NCBI GenBank assembly: GCA_964016985.1
Contig: OZ024824.1
Location: 118,626,951 to 118,690,950, forward strand
Direction of reading: 5' to 3'
Source of the DNA: Anodontia alba
Lineage: Eukaryota > Mollusca > Bivalvia > Lucinida > Lucinidae
DNA length: 64,000 bases
The notes below the pieces were generated by a model. It ran no database searches and was not told where the DNA came from. It was given only the letters and a program-made list of their open reading frames with translations. Both the position numbers and the translations under genes were made by a program. Position 1 is the first letter of the stretch. Each line of letters begins with the position of its first letter. This document shows positions 43,560-55,328 of the stretch, piece by piece.

Positions 43560-44755
43560 CACAAAATCCCTACTTTATTGTCTCCTAGCCGATGCGTATA
43601 TGGCCATATATTTAAGTAAATTAAGGGTATGCTACTCTTAGTCTAGCAATAAAAAATTTGGTCAGAGTTCTGTGACCTTTATGCATATGCCCAGCCTATA
43701 TTTTTACTTTGCTGCAAGTTTCAAATCATTATCTTGAAAACTGTAGAAGTTGCAGGGACACAAAACCTGCTATGCCATGTGTATAAGACCATATATCTGT
43801 AACAGCTCAGGTATAAGACACACAAGGCAGTAGAAGCCGGCTTTTATAGGGACGTGGTAGAGTGCAGGACTTTGAATTCGGCGGACCGGGTTAAATCCCC
43901 GGTCAGGGAAAAATGTGATTTGGATTTTTTCCCCTTTCCTATTACATTTGGTGGCCAGTGTGGTGCTGGCAGCCTTGGAGCCTGACGGGCGAAGCAAGTG
44001 CTGGGTTGTCACTCGGAGCTTGCACGACATTTGTATTGGCATGGATGCACACAAATGTCTCGTTATAGGAAGGAGGAATGTAAGCCGGCTTTTATAGGGA
44101 CGTGGTAGAGTGCAAGACTTTGAATCTGGCAGACCCGGTTCGATCCCAAGTTGGGGAAAAATGTGATTTGGATTTTTTCTCCTTTCCTATGATCTAAGTA
44201 AATCAAGTGTATATTACTCTTAGTCTACAAATAAAAAATTGATCAAATCATTATCTTGAAAACTGTAGAAGTTGCAGAGACACAAACCCTACTATGTCAT
44301 GTGTACAAGGCCATATTTCTAAGTAAATCAAACTTATGTTACTCTAGCAATAAAAATTTGATCAGAGTTCTGTGACCTTTATGCACATGCCCATCCTATA
44401 TTCTTACTTTGCTGCAAGTTTCAAATCATCATCTTGAAAACTGCTGGAGAAGTTGCCGAGACACAAACCCTACTGTTCCGTGTGTATAAGACAAATTTTC
44501 TAAGTAAATCAAGGGTACATAACTCTACCAATAATAATTTGATCAGAGTTCTTTGACCTTTATGCACATACTTTAAGTGTACATGTATATTCTTACTATG
44601 GTGCAAGTTTCAAACCATTATCTTGAAAACTGCAGGAGGAGTTGCCGAAACACGAACAATACTATAAAGTGTGACAGACAGATGGACGGACATCTGGACA
44701 TACTTATGACAGTGTAAAACTATATGCCCTCCTCCACTTAGTGCCTGTGGCATAA
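43560..44755 (+). repeat. Minisatellite element, about 200 bp period, with SINE dimer
   Basis: Units carry AGTTCTGTGACCTTTATGCA, TTTGCTGCAAGTTTCAAATC, CATTATCTTGAAAACTG and GTTGCAGAGACACAAACCC. The end has CAGATGGACGGACATCTGG and an imperfect hairpin ATGCCCTCCTCCAC / GTGCCTGTGGCAT. SINE copies lie at 43835-44185. Confidence 0.78.
43835..44185 (+). mobile_element. Third SINE family, two tRNA-like heads in tandem
   Basis: Two copies of AAGCCGGCTTTTATAGGGAC with GTGGTAGAGTGCARGACTTT (A box) and a B box (GGTTAAATCCC in the first, the better GGTTCGATCCC in the second), each followed by GGGGAAAAATGTGATTTGG. The first has a 120-bp body before the second head; the second body is short. Folding into true tRNAs is unlikely because stems are mismatched. 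Confidence 0.78.
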
Positions 44756-44759
44756 AGGA

Positions 44760-45365
44760 AACTGCAAATAAAAATATCTAGAGGCAGTAAAAAAACATTA
44801 ATGTTCTGCATATATATCATTACTAGCGGCATTTTTGGAGAAAAATATAGGTAAAATGTCCAAATTATAGGAAAAAATTTTGGAAATATAGAAGGGTTTA
44901 AAAAAAATTGGAAAATTCTGAAAAATATAGGAAAATATAGTTGTATAGGAATCAGTTGACAGCCTGGGAACTTCTATCAGTCATTTAATATTAGGTACCT
45001 GTAATTAATAATAATATTTTATTTCATGAATGCATACATATTTTTTATTCTTTTCTTTGTGCCTATTATCCTTAATCTTTAGAAACCCTAGATTTTCAAG
45101 AACGACATTTCTCAGCAGTGACTTGTCTGAATTCTAGAGAATTTAATAGGGTACAATAAGTAGTCATAAACCATGTGCTTTTCAAGTTGATTTATTTTCT
45201 CCCTTTAGCATGTTTAGTTAGTTTCTGATGATGATGTGTATCTTGATTTCAGCTGGCCAATTTCTTACTTCATTTTCTTTAATTGTACTTGCATAAGAGT
45301 TACATTTAACAAAATTTATTTTTTAAAAAGACTTAATTTCAGAGTACTTACATTTTTTTTAATAC
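44760..45365. other. Unassigned DNA with AAATATAGG repeats
   Basis: Between 44815 and 44945 short phrases like AAAAATATAGG recur, similar in style to the interior of the hAT-like MITE at 38484-38958. Nothing recognised to the right. Confidence 0.4.
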
Positions 45366-45369
45366 ATCA

Positions 45370-48300
45370 GGGCCATTTCAAAAAAAATGAGTCAAAAGTG
45401 TGACATTGGAGGTCAAAAATAAAAATCAGTTTGAGTCAATGCTGTCTATCAAAATATTAACTTTGATGATACAGGTTTCACAAAATGTAGATGAGAAATG
45501 GAAAGAAGGAAACACGTTTTTGAAAATTTTGAATTCATTTCAACTTTTTTGTATTTTTTGTTCAATTACAGGATTTTTCCAAGATGGAATATGTTTGGAA
45601 ATACATATCTTTTCCACACAATTTTATATATGTATTGACAACATATATATAAAGGAAAAATTTGACATAAAAATTGGTCATATTTGTGTTATTTATTGAG
45701 AATTTTGGCTTTTTAAAGCAAATTTAAGCACTTGTTTTTTTTATCTTTACCACAAAAAGTTTTATAAAAACCTGATTAGATAGAATTAAGCAGTAAAAGA
45801 TGCACTGTGGACAACATTAAGTATCCTGCTGCATGTATGCAAAATTTTGACAGAATGTGACAAGCGGTTTTTTCTCAAGATTATTTAAAAAAATTGTTGT
45901 ATTTTATAATAATTTGTTACACTCGGGACAAAATGAGAAACTTTAATATTATTCTACTTTTCATTCAATTTCTCTCTGACAGCTTGCATTTATTCTAAGT
46001 TTTATGTTGTGGAAACATTTGTAGTTGAAATAATTCAAGTTTTTACCAACCTGAAACTATATTTGTACAAAAAATAACTATAGAACACAAATAATTGAAC
46101 TTTAGTACAAAGAAACTAGTCATTCTGCACAAGAAAGGCTTTCTATAAGCAATGGTTTTGTCAGGTGCTTAGGGAAAACCAATATGCTTGATTAAAATAT
46201 TTAATATTGTGTCTTCACTTTATGTTAGAATGCAGCCATTTTAAAGTCTTTGGTCTGAACTGTTACACTCGGGACAAAAAAATGCTCTTTAGTTTATCAA
46301 TATTGATAGAGCCGGTTTGTGACTTCCATTTAGTTCTATGGTGTCAAATTTCATCAGTATCCCTCTCCCTGAAAACACTTCAGGTGGTTTCAGCCACAAC
46401 TGCTATGTGGAAAATCTATTTTGAATGTCTTCTCCTGAACTGAAAGTCCCATTTGACTTGAAGCTTGGTAAGGGAGCATCTGGGTGACTTGTAGATCAAT
46501 AAAAGCTAAAATCATTGCGATCAGAAATCCAAGATGGCAGATATCTTGAAAATTAATCTATTTTTTGCTTCTTCTCTTGATCTTAAAGGCCAGTTGACTC
46601 AAAACTAAAAATTTGTAGGAAGCATCATGGTGACTGGTAGATCAAAACTGGCTAAAATTGTTCCTATTGGAAATCCAGAATGGCTGCCATGGGGGCCATC
46701 TTGAAAATCTTTTTTTTTTTTTTTTTTTTTTCCACTTCTCCTGAACCGAAAGGCCAGTTAACTTGAAACTTGGTAGGAAACATTGGGGTGACTTGTAGAT
46801 CAAATATAGCTTAAACCATTCCGATCGTAAATCTATGATGGCCACAATCTTGAAACTCTATTTTGTGCTTCTTCTTCTGAACCAAAAGGCCAACAGACTT
46901 GAAACTTGGTAGGAAGCATCAGGGTTTACCTGTAGAGCACATATAGCTCAAATCTTTTCACTCAGATATCCAAGATGCCTGCCATGGTGGTCATCTTGAA
47001 TTTCTATTTTTCTCTTCCTCTTCTGAACCGAAAGGCTAACTGGCTTGAAACTTGATACCGTAGGAAGCATCAGGGTGACTTTTAGAGAAAAACTAGCTAA
47101 AATCCTTCCAGTCGGAAATCCAAGATGGCCTACATGGCTGCTATCTTGGAAATCTATTTTGCGCTTCTCCTGAACCAAATGGCCAGTTGACTCTTAACTT
47201 GGTAGAAAGCATCAGGGTGATTGTAGGTCAAAAAACAGCGAAAACCTTGTCAATCGGAAATACAAGATGGTCGCCAATCTTGAAAATCTATTTTGAACAT
47301 CTTCTCCTGAACAGAAAGGCCCACTGACTCTAAACTTATATGACAGGAAGTATCGAGATGACTTGTAGATCAAAAATAACTAATCATTCTGATAAGAAAT
47401 CCAAGATGGTCCCACACCAGCCCTATTGAAAATCTATTTTGAACTTCTTCTCCAGAACCATATATTGGAAGTATTGAGTTGACTTGTAGTTCAGAAGCAA
47501 AAATCATTCTGACTGGAAATCCAACATAGCTGTCATCTTGAAAATCTATATTGAACCGAAAGGCCAACTGACTCAATCTTCTTTGGTAATCAGGTGAGCG
47601 ATGCAGGGTTATCTTGGCCCTCTTGTTTACTTTAGGGTCTGTCTTAAGCCTCTCCCTAAACTTTCTCACTCTTTCTGCTGATGAGCCTGGCCTCTTTTTT
47701 TTCTGTAAATTTTTTTGACCTTGAGACAAAAGGCAGCTTCACAACAAATTTTGTCATTTTTCACAAATTTAACAGTTCAACTGTAAAAAGTCAAGAAATT
47801 TCATGCCACAATTCATTTCAAAAACTTTATGTCCCGAGTGTAACGCTATTTTCTTAATTTTACTGCTGTATAAAGATGATTTTTAAAATATAGGCACTTA
47901 TATTTAAGTATTTTTTATGTTTTCTGTTTCATGATGCATATTTTTGACCTTATATATGAAGGTATGACTAGATTGTAAGACCATCATTTTCCAACCAAAC
48001 ATGATTTTTGTTGTACGCAAAGACAAAAAACATCAAGATTTTTAAAAATATTACATCAATACAGTCTTATTTCCATTAAAAGTCCCTTCAAAATTAAAGT
48101 ACAAAGACTCTTCTTATAACTTGTAATGGGTTTACTTTTGTTACTTTTTATGGTACTGATTTAAGGCACTAAACAATGTACAAAGGCTTTAATGCAAATA
48201 AGGTGTTACACTCGGGACATTTGTTTTTAGGTCCATAAAAGGCACACAAGCCTTTCATCATGAAAATCTTTGGATGTATTAACTTATGGGCACTTGGTTT

Positions 48301-48956
48301 CATGAAATATAAAACAGAATGCAAATTAAAGCAGCATGTGGAGATGATATGAGCATTTAAAGTCAAAATGTTACACTCGGGACATTTGTGGGTTACAACA
48401 CATATAATGGTGCTTGTTAAGTATACATGAACATGCATTAGTAAGTTCATGCTTTTTAGGAAGCTGTAACATTGGACTTACCAACTAGGGTTAGTCTGGC
48501 TAATATAGATCTGCTGTATGCAAATTATAATAGACTTCTTTCAAAGATTAGTGTTTTGGTGCTGACAAAATTTTCCACACATGCTTCCTTCTGAGAGGGT
48601 TCAAAAGTAACAAAATATTTGACAAAAAGTTATCCATATCCAAAAACTATATGCCGAATAACTGATGTTTACTGTGATATATAAGGTTATCTCTACAAGA
48701 TTGTTTATTCTGTATGATAGCCAGATGAAAATTGATGTTTACTTTAAATGTCACACTTTTTTTGTTACACTCGGGACAATTTTGACTACTTAATGTTATA
48801 GAATTTTTTTTCTGTTGAACCTATACTTACGAAATTTGGCCGCAACTTTAACATTTTTATAACACATAATGTGGCATGAACTTATCATTAGCAAGTCTTT
48901 TCAGTTTTGGTGCAGGTCAGTTTGAAAAAAAAGACTCATTTTTTTTTAAATGGCCC
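45370..48956. mobile_element. 3.6-kb inverted-repeat element with six copies of a 16-mer
   Basis: Ends GGGCCATTT-(A-run)-TGAGTC and the complement are inverted over about 24 bases, with ATCA at 45366-45369 and 48957-48960. TGTTACACTCGGGACA occurs exactly at 45915-45930, 46261-46276, 48204-48219, 48369-48384 and 48763-48778, and in reverse at 47829-47844. AAAGTGTGACATT appears near both ends. A minisatellite element is inserted at 46395-47630, so the original size was about 2.35 kb. No frame resembles a transposase. Confidence 0.72.
46395..47630 (-). mobile_element. YY1-palindrome minisatellite element, second family, reverse
   Basis: On the minus strand it starts GTAAACAAGAGGGCCAAG with CATCGCTCACCTGAT, like 32343-35683, and runs through about eight units. 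The 3' hairpin is missing, so the end near 46395 is truncated. Confidence 0.85.
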
Positions 48957-48957
48957 A

Positions 48958-49222
48958 TCACGAAAACATGCCTATATAATTTTGACCCCCTTAAACCCCA
49001 CTTTAATATCGTAAAACTGGGGTTTACAGGGGTATACATTATTTTTCTTATTTCTGCTCAAAAACATAGATTGTGGGTACTCGCTAGAACCGCCTCGCAG
49101 AGGCAGTTCTAGCGAGTACCCACAATCTATATTTGAGCTGAAATATGAAAAATATCAGAGTTTTTTTTTCTAATTTTTGGAGGTGATCTTTTCTATATCT
49201 TTGAATAGGCGCGTTTTCATGA
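48958..49222. mobile_element. Palindromic MITE, copy 1
   Basis: Ends TCACGAAAACATGCCTAT and the complement of ATAGGCGCGTTTTCATGA. The centre (49066-49130) is a 65-base palindrome with arms ATAGATTGTGGGTACTCGCT and on. It abuts the right end of the element at 45370-48956. Confidence 0.85.
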
Positions 49223-49224
49223 TG

Positions 49225-50210
49225 CTGAGCACATATGATGGACCACGTTTATCTGACTGGCAGGTCACTTATGTGTTCCACATTAAATTATTTTAAGGTT
49301 CTTATCTCCTGTCTTTAGTGGTTTGAATTCTTGGTATCAATCCTGGGCCCCTAAGTTTTGGCCTGGGCTACTGAAATTTCTTTTTAGTAGCCCAGCTGGC
49401 TCCTGAACAATTTTGGTCAGTCTGTATGCCTGATTTTCTTAAACATCACTTTGGAGTTCCCCGAATATAGTCTTAAGTCTTTTTTTTTTTTTTCTTTTCC
49501 TGTAAGAAGCTTGTGAAAACCACAAGTGTGTGATTTATATTTTTTCATAAAATCTGAAGTAAAATGGTTTGAAAATTCTGTGAGATCTGTATTTTTTATG
49601 GGAATATCCAAATTGCCTTCCAGATGGGCCAAATTCTTTGGAATTTTATTTCAGTGTGAGATATCCCTCATTCTCATATTATCGTCCATTTCCATGTTAT
49701 TGTCCAGCCTTCAATACTAGTATAGGAAAATAGCCAGCACTTCAAAGTAAGTTTACAGTAAATTCTAGCTAAAGTAATAATCTTTATTACTTATTTGTTT
49801 GCAAAATATTATTTCCAAACATTTTCTGGAGCAAAAATGTGAAATATGCAAAATTTCCTTATTTTCAAGAGGGTACCCCCAACAATTCACATTTTATAAC
49901 AAAATGTCAAGTTCTAAAATGAAAACGCCCACACAGAAATTGGTATGATTGATGGTTCTGTAAAACAAAATAAGTAAATGCAAGTTTGTTTTGCTTTTGG
50001 TATTTATTTTGAACATTTTATTTGGGGTGAACGATAATATGAGAAATGTCCCAAAATGCACTAAACATTTGTAAAGGCTGGGAAAATATGAAAAAGACAG
50101 AATTTCTTGTAACTGCTTGAAGACATCATTCAAACCATACCAAACGCTGAGGTAAAGTAGTCTGAGTTTGAATTCTCATTTGACAGTCAACTGGTAATAC
50201 TGGAAAAAGT
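49225..50210. other. Unannotated DNA
   Basis: No convincing exon, RNA or repeat. GGCCCCTAAGTTTTGGCC with AGTAGCCCAGCTGGC is a minor palindrome near 49350-49400. Confidence 0.4.
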
Positions 50211-50212
50211 TA

Positions 50213-50798
50213 CTGTCCTTTCGACATCACTCAGAAAGGCGTTTTTTGCTTGGTGTTTTATTTTGAATGTAAACAGTTTGCTCTGATTGACCATATCTTA
50301 TCAGAAACCATTTGTCTTTCCCATTTATGCGTTTAGTTCTCAAATATTTACCCTAAAATTAAATTTACGGCCAAAATTTTGGTCTGACCTATGCAATTTT
50401 GAAAGTAAAGTGATTTTTTGGAATTTTTGTCTGAAAGTAGTGATTTTTTTTTATTTTTGTCTAAGAAAATATTTTTTACTTTTCTTTGCTGAATTTGAAT
50501 TATTGATGTTTCACAACAATATTGTGAAATTTTCAGAAAATTGGTCAAGCGGAACTTGTAGAAAATCTGCCTCCATGTAACCTACCCTACAGATACCTGC
50601 ATAATTTGCATTCATTTTTACTATAGGAAAAAGTGAAAATATTTTTTTAAAAAAACAATGACTAGAATAAAACTTTTTGTGCATAGGTAGTTACGACAAA
50701 TGGTTTTGCATTAAATCATGACAAAGATTTACAAATTTTCTTCTTTTGTGTAAAGCGCCAAGCAAAAAATGACTTTCTGAAAGATGTCGAAAGCACAG
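50213..50798. mobile_element. TA-flanked MITE with about 50-bp inverted repeats, copy 1
   Basis: Left arm CTGTCCTTTCGACATCACTC and on through TTTTTTGCTTGG; right arm complementary, ending GAAAGCACAG. TA is on both sides (50211-50212, 50799-50800). Its interior matches the copy at 59770-60289 (ACCCTAAAATTAAATTTACG). Confidence 0.88.
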
Positions 50799-50869
50799 TA
50801 GGTGTACGATAACTGGAGAAAACAGCATATGGCATGTATGCATGATATCAACCAGAATTATCTTTTCAG

Positions 50870-51005
50870 CTGTACACTGGTAAAGTGTCCATCCTTCTTC
50901 GAAAATCGTATTCAACAGATACATGAGAAAGATTATAACAAAGTTATGAAGTTCTTGACTCTTTCTAATCAGGAGTCAGTAAGATCAACCATACACTCCC
51001 TTAAG
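50870..51005 (+). CDS. Candidate exon, unknown protein
   Basis: Acceptor AATTATCTTTTCAG and donor CTTAAG before GTATATAG bracket 136 bases open in only one frame (45 codons after the first base): CTLVKCPSFFENRIQQIHEK, DYNKVMKFLTLSNQESVRST and IHSLK. Entering needs two bases from an earlier exon, and it leaves in phase 0. I do not recognise it. It directly follows a MITE. The exon at 52304-52419 lies on the same strand but needs phase 1 unless its acceptor is further upstream. Confidence 0.5.
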
Positions 51006-52190
51006 GTATATAGCCTAGACTCATGGGTTTTGATGCACTTAAGCATTATTTGACATGTCATTAATTTCACAGACAACTCCATTTGTTTTGTGTAAGACAA
51101 TCATGGACTTCTAGAACATTATTTAATAATCATTAATATAAATCTTCCTCAAATGCCTTCATAAAAATTCTACAAGAAATAGGACCACCATGGTGACTGT
51201 CATTTTGGTTTAAACTCATATGAAATGACGCATCAAATAAGCTGCTATTTTTCTTGCAAGATAGTAATTTAAGTTTTACAATAATATCAGGACCATGTTC
51301 AAGCAGCATTATTTGTCTGTTAGAACAAAATAAAATGACAAGAATCACTGTTGAATGATACCTGTATATTTTTAAAAAATCTGACCTCATTTTGCAAACT
51401 GTCGCCATATTTATGTATCAGTTTTAAGGGGTAGGATAGTTGAAGTGCTTGTTTCTCCTGCTTGCATGTAAACAATCGCCACGTCTTAATGAAATATGTT
51501 CTAAACAGATTATTTATTGTCAGCAAAAATATTTTTCTTCAAATTATTTATGCTTGGCATCAAAAAATACGCAGAAAATTACTTTATGAATTTCTCTTCG
51601 TCCAGTTGCAAAATATTTTTAATTAAGACCTTATATTTATTTGAAAAGTAATATTGTGTATGCAACAGCATTTCAACCATATATCATACTTGCGAATAAA
51701 TGCATTCGGTGACACTGTAACAGGGTAGCCTAGAGTCGTGGGTTTTGACGCACTTAAGCATTATTTGACAGGTCGTTAATTTCACAGACATCTCCCAGTA
51801 CATTTGTTTTGTGTAAGACAATTATAGACTTCTAGAACATTATTTAATATCATAAAAATAAGTTTGCATCAACTGCCTTCATAAAAATTCCAAGTGAAAT
51901 AGGACCACCATGGTGATTGTCATTTTGATTTACACTCATATGAAATGACGCATCTAATAGGCTGCTATTTTTCTTGCAACATAGAAATTTAAGTTTTACA
52001 ATAATACCAGGACCATGTTCAGGGAGCATCATTTTGAATTTCTCTTTTTCCAGTTGCAAAATATTTTCATTTAAGACCTTACATTTTTTTGAAAAGTAAT
52101 AATGTGTATGCAAAAGCATTTAAACCATATACCATACTTGTGAATAAATGCATCAGGTGACACTGTAACAGACAAGCATGTCTGATTCAG
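51006..52190. repeat. Large tandem duplication, about 720 bp offset
   Basis: The stretch from 51008 (TAGCCTAGACTCATGGGTTT) to about 51300 reappears from 51726 to about 52030, and 51625-51720 reappears at 52066-52170. About 280 bases are missing from the second copy. Confidence 0.88.
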
Positions 52191-52303
52191 ATGTAGCTGA
52201 TGCATCTTTAAAGTTTTGAGCTTCAATTCAGAGGAAAAAAAGTCTTTAAGCATTTCTTTCAAAATGTTGACCATTCAAGGTTACATGGTTGTAATTTTCC
52301 AAG

Positions 52304-52419
52304 AAGATCTAGAATTTCTACTTAAAATACCTGGATGTGACCCTCTTATGTTGCTCTACCCCAATAACGTTGAGGCATTACAAAGAAGTTTCTGCAAGTC
52401 CAAGAATAGGAAGAAACAT
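52304..52419 (+). CDS. Candidate exon, unknown protein, with decayed duplicate
   Basis: Acceptor GTAATTTTCCAAG and donor AAACAT before GTAAGC bracket EDLEFLLKIPGCDPLMLLYP and NNVEALQRSFCKSKNRKKH. A longer version using an acceptor at TTCAATTCAGAG (52238) would start in phase 0 and fit the exon at 50870-51005. A duplicate at 52504-52690 is damaged (deletion after CTACTTG; GAAACATGAAAG lacks the GT donor). The protein is not recognised. Confidence 0.48.
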
Positions 52420-52479
52420 GTAAGCGCGTCAAATTATATGTGCGTCAAAATACATGACAGGACAATACAGGTTTGAGTC

Positions 52480-52690
52480 AAATGCAGCTGATGCTTCTTT
52501 AAAGTTTTGAGCTTCAATTAAAAGGAAAAAAATGCTTTAAGCATTTCTTTCAAAATGTTGACCATTCAAGGTTACATGGTTGCAATTTTCCAAGAAGATC
52601 CTGGAATTTCTACTTGCTCTATCCCAATAACGATGAAACATTACAAAAAAATTTCTACAAGTCCAAGAATAGGAAGAAACATGAAAGCGT
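52480..52690 (+). pseudogene. Decayed duplicate of the exon at 52304-52419
   Basis: Shares GTTGACCATTCAAGGTTACA, TTTTCCAAGAAGATC, ATTACAAARAARTTTCT and CAAGTCCAAGAATAGG with the upstream exon, but has lost about 25 coding bases and the donor GT. Confidence 0.75.
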
Positions 52691-53498
52691 GTTAAATTAG
52701 ATGTGCTTCAAATACATGACAAATACATGACAAGACGATACTGTTTTTATCTTGCTTGTTAACGGGTAGGTGTAATCCTTGGAAAAAATCAGTTGGATTA
52801 TTGGAAATTGGAAAATCCAACTAGTTCCAAGTTGGAAAAATGGGGGTGTATTCCTTGGATTTTTACCTGTTGGAAAAATGTTTTGGATTTTTACCTGTTG
52901 GAAAAATGTTTTGTAGATAGATTTAACTAATCTAAGCATGGAGGAATATGCGTCACTTTCATCTTTTTTCAACTTTGGAAAGTATTATTTTTTTAAAACT
53001 ATTCTGTCTTCTGATAAAAGAATGCAAATATGTTGTTTTTTTTTTTTTTTTTTTTTTTGGTTTTGTAGTTTCTTTATTATTATTTTTTTAGTTTTTTTTA
53101 TTATTATTAATTTGTTTTTGTTTTTTTTTTTTTGTTTTTTTTTTTTGTTTGAGTTTTACTGTCATCTGCTGAAAGTTTTACCCCATGCGATTGCAAAGAG
53201 CCTGCTAGCTGTCGCTAGCAGACTCAAAAATCTTATGAATTTGTTGTCTGCTGAAACTGCCCATAGCGTGGTATGGTAGACGATAATTCTCAAATGTCTC
53301 CAAAGAAAAAAAAAGTGCTCCAAAATTATGCTTTTCCTGAACAATGGATTTATTTATTAAACCCTTTTCAGTGATTATCTTTTAGTTTGACAAAGCTACT
53401 AAATTACGTAGTTATACTGGAAATTTATAGAAATTTATGCATACAAGAACCAGATAAAAAGGGCATTTGTGATAAACTAGCATATAAAGGCATAAGTA

Positions 53499-53779
53499 GC
53501 CGGCCTCGGTGGCTCAGTTGGATGTGCTGTCCGACTGGAGGTCGCGGGCTCAACCCCTGCTGAGGTCGGCAACATTCTTTCGTGGAGATTGATCATGAAA
53601 TATGTTCTACGGTCATTCTCTCCCTTCCGCTGATTCAAGAAGGGCAGTTGTCAGTTTCTGGCGAAAGAATGTGCACGATACTGGTTAACCGCTTAGAGGA
53701 CAGCCTGCCCAGTAAACTGACAACGCTCGACATGATCCCATTGGTTTGGCTGGGCCATAAAACCTCAACACAAACAAAC
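53499..53779 (+). mobile_element. Complete tRNA-headed SINE with 13-bp target duplication
   Basis: Same family as 125-417; direct repeats AAAGGCATAAGTA at 53486-53498 and 53780-53792. Confidence 0.95.
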
Positions 53780-54108
53780 AAAGGCATAAGTATCTGTACT
53801 TCTCCATAAAATAGGTTGTGGGTATTCATTAGAACTTCCTTGGAGAGATTATTCTAATGAAAACAACCAGCTATATTTTATTGAATAAAAAGAAAAAAAA
53901 AAACATCAAATTATCACCAAATTACCCACCTTATCTGTTTCTCTGTCTTGATCATAAACTTCGCTGATATCAGTAATTTCCCCTTATCACGCCGCTACCT
54001 ATAAGGGTGGCCAAAGTCACCAAGGATTTTTTATCTTTATCTGCTTGTGGTAATTATGGTGTTATGCAATCCAAATTGTGTCTAACCTAACAGCGGACAA
54101 TTACCCAC

Positions 54109-54112
<4 letters not shown>

Positions 54113-54144
<32 letters not shown>
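54113..54144. repeat. Poly(T) run
   Basis: About 32 T. Similar runs of T lie at 53037-53058 and 62193-62230. Confidence 0.95.
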
Positions 54145-54148
<4 letters not shown>

Positions 54149-55100
54149 AACTGCGGTCTGTAAATTGTCTTAAAAAATTTTTCATTCATTTATTCCTGTT
54201 TTATTGAATTATACCAGTTACTGAAGTGACAAGAAATTAAAGCTGTATTTTTGTAAAAGTTAATGTGAGGGCCAAAATTTTTGCATACATTACCTATAAA
54301 AATCCCAATTTTTGCACACCAGAAAAATTCCTTAAAATCATCCTTAAATTTGAACATGATGGGCTTAGCTTAGAACAAGAGGTCCAATCTGATGTATACG
54401 GAGTGACAAACAATGTAGACACAGATGAAGATGCTGCTCTGGGATCTTGGTCTGGACTGTTTTCCCAGACAAGTCTGTCTAAATATTCAGGAAAATTACA
54501 TCATGTATTAAGTTAGAGTACATTTCAGTTTAAATTTCAAAAAGATAAACTTGCGTAGGAATGCTTGAGCCACTTTGAACACAACAAATTTTTTCTGTGC
54601 AAACATTTAAAATGCTAATTTTCACTGATTTGTTTTTCTTTGGTTTTTATGTCCTATTAGGTCTCAGCATTGTCAGTGATCTCGCAGCTGGAAGTGCCAT
54701 GTGGAAAATACAAGAATATTTATTTGGGCACCTGATATTAGGCTTGTGATTACCCTTAACTTATCACATAATAGCCTAAATTCCCAACATTAAGCACGAA
54801 ATATCTTGCGATGTAGATGATCTACATGCATGAAAATGTGATAAATCAGTTATACCATGGTTCTGCACATGTTCCTGCAATAATGCACTCGCTCACGCTC
54901 ATGCATTATCGCATCATTATGCTCACGAACCATGGTATTGTCTCTATGTAAAAAAAACTAAAGTTAATTTTCAATAACCGAAAATTATACCATAGCTGCA
55001 CCATGGGATAATTTTCAGTTTTGAAAGTACATGTAATCCCATGGTTTATTTTGAGATCTCACAGAGTGAGAATGGCTGTCAGCCCATCAGTGCACCTTAA

Positions 55101-55324
55101 CCCTTAAAGCGCCAAGAAAAACTGTGTCTGAAAATGTCGTCTGCTGAATATTCTTGCAAACTTTTCAAACCTATTTTTGCATACCGGCAAACAGTGTGGA
55201 CCAAGATCAGACTGCTTCTAGAGGAGCAGTCTGATCTGGGCCCACACTGTTTGCAAAAAATGACTTAAAAATCACAAGCAGATGACAAAGCAGATGACAA
55301 CTGTTGTGATTGGCGCTTTAAGGG
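55101..55324. mobile_element. TTAA-flanked MITE
   Basis: Ends CCCTTAAAGCGCCAA and TTGGCGCTTTAAGGG with TTAA at 55097-55100 and 55325-55328. The centre is a hairpin with GCAAACAGTGTGGACCAAGA and partner CTGGGCCCACACTGTTTGC. Confidence 0.92.
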
Positions 55325-55328
55325 TTAA

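Noticed and set aside
43850..44150. Functional tRNA genes
   Set aside because: A and B boxes are present but acceptor and anticodon stems do not pair and the sequences continue into SINE bodies. The same applies to 30300-30370, 53500-53560 and 57460-57535.
52938..53279. 113-residue Phe-rich frame
   Set aside because: It is translated from poly(T) and TTATTT low-complexity DNA.
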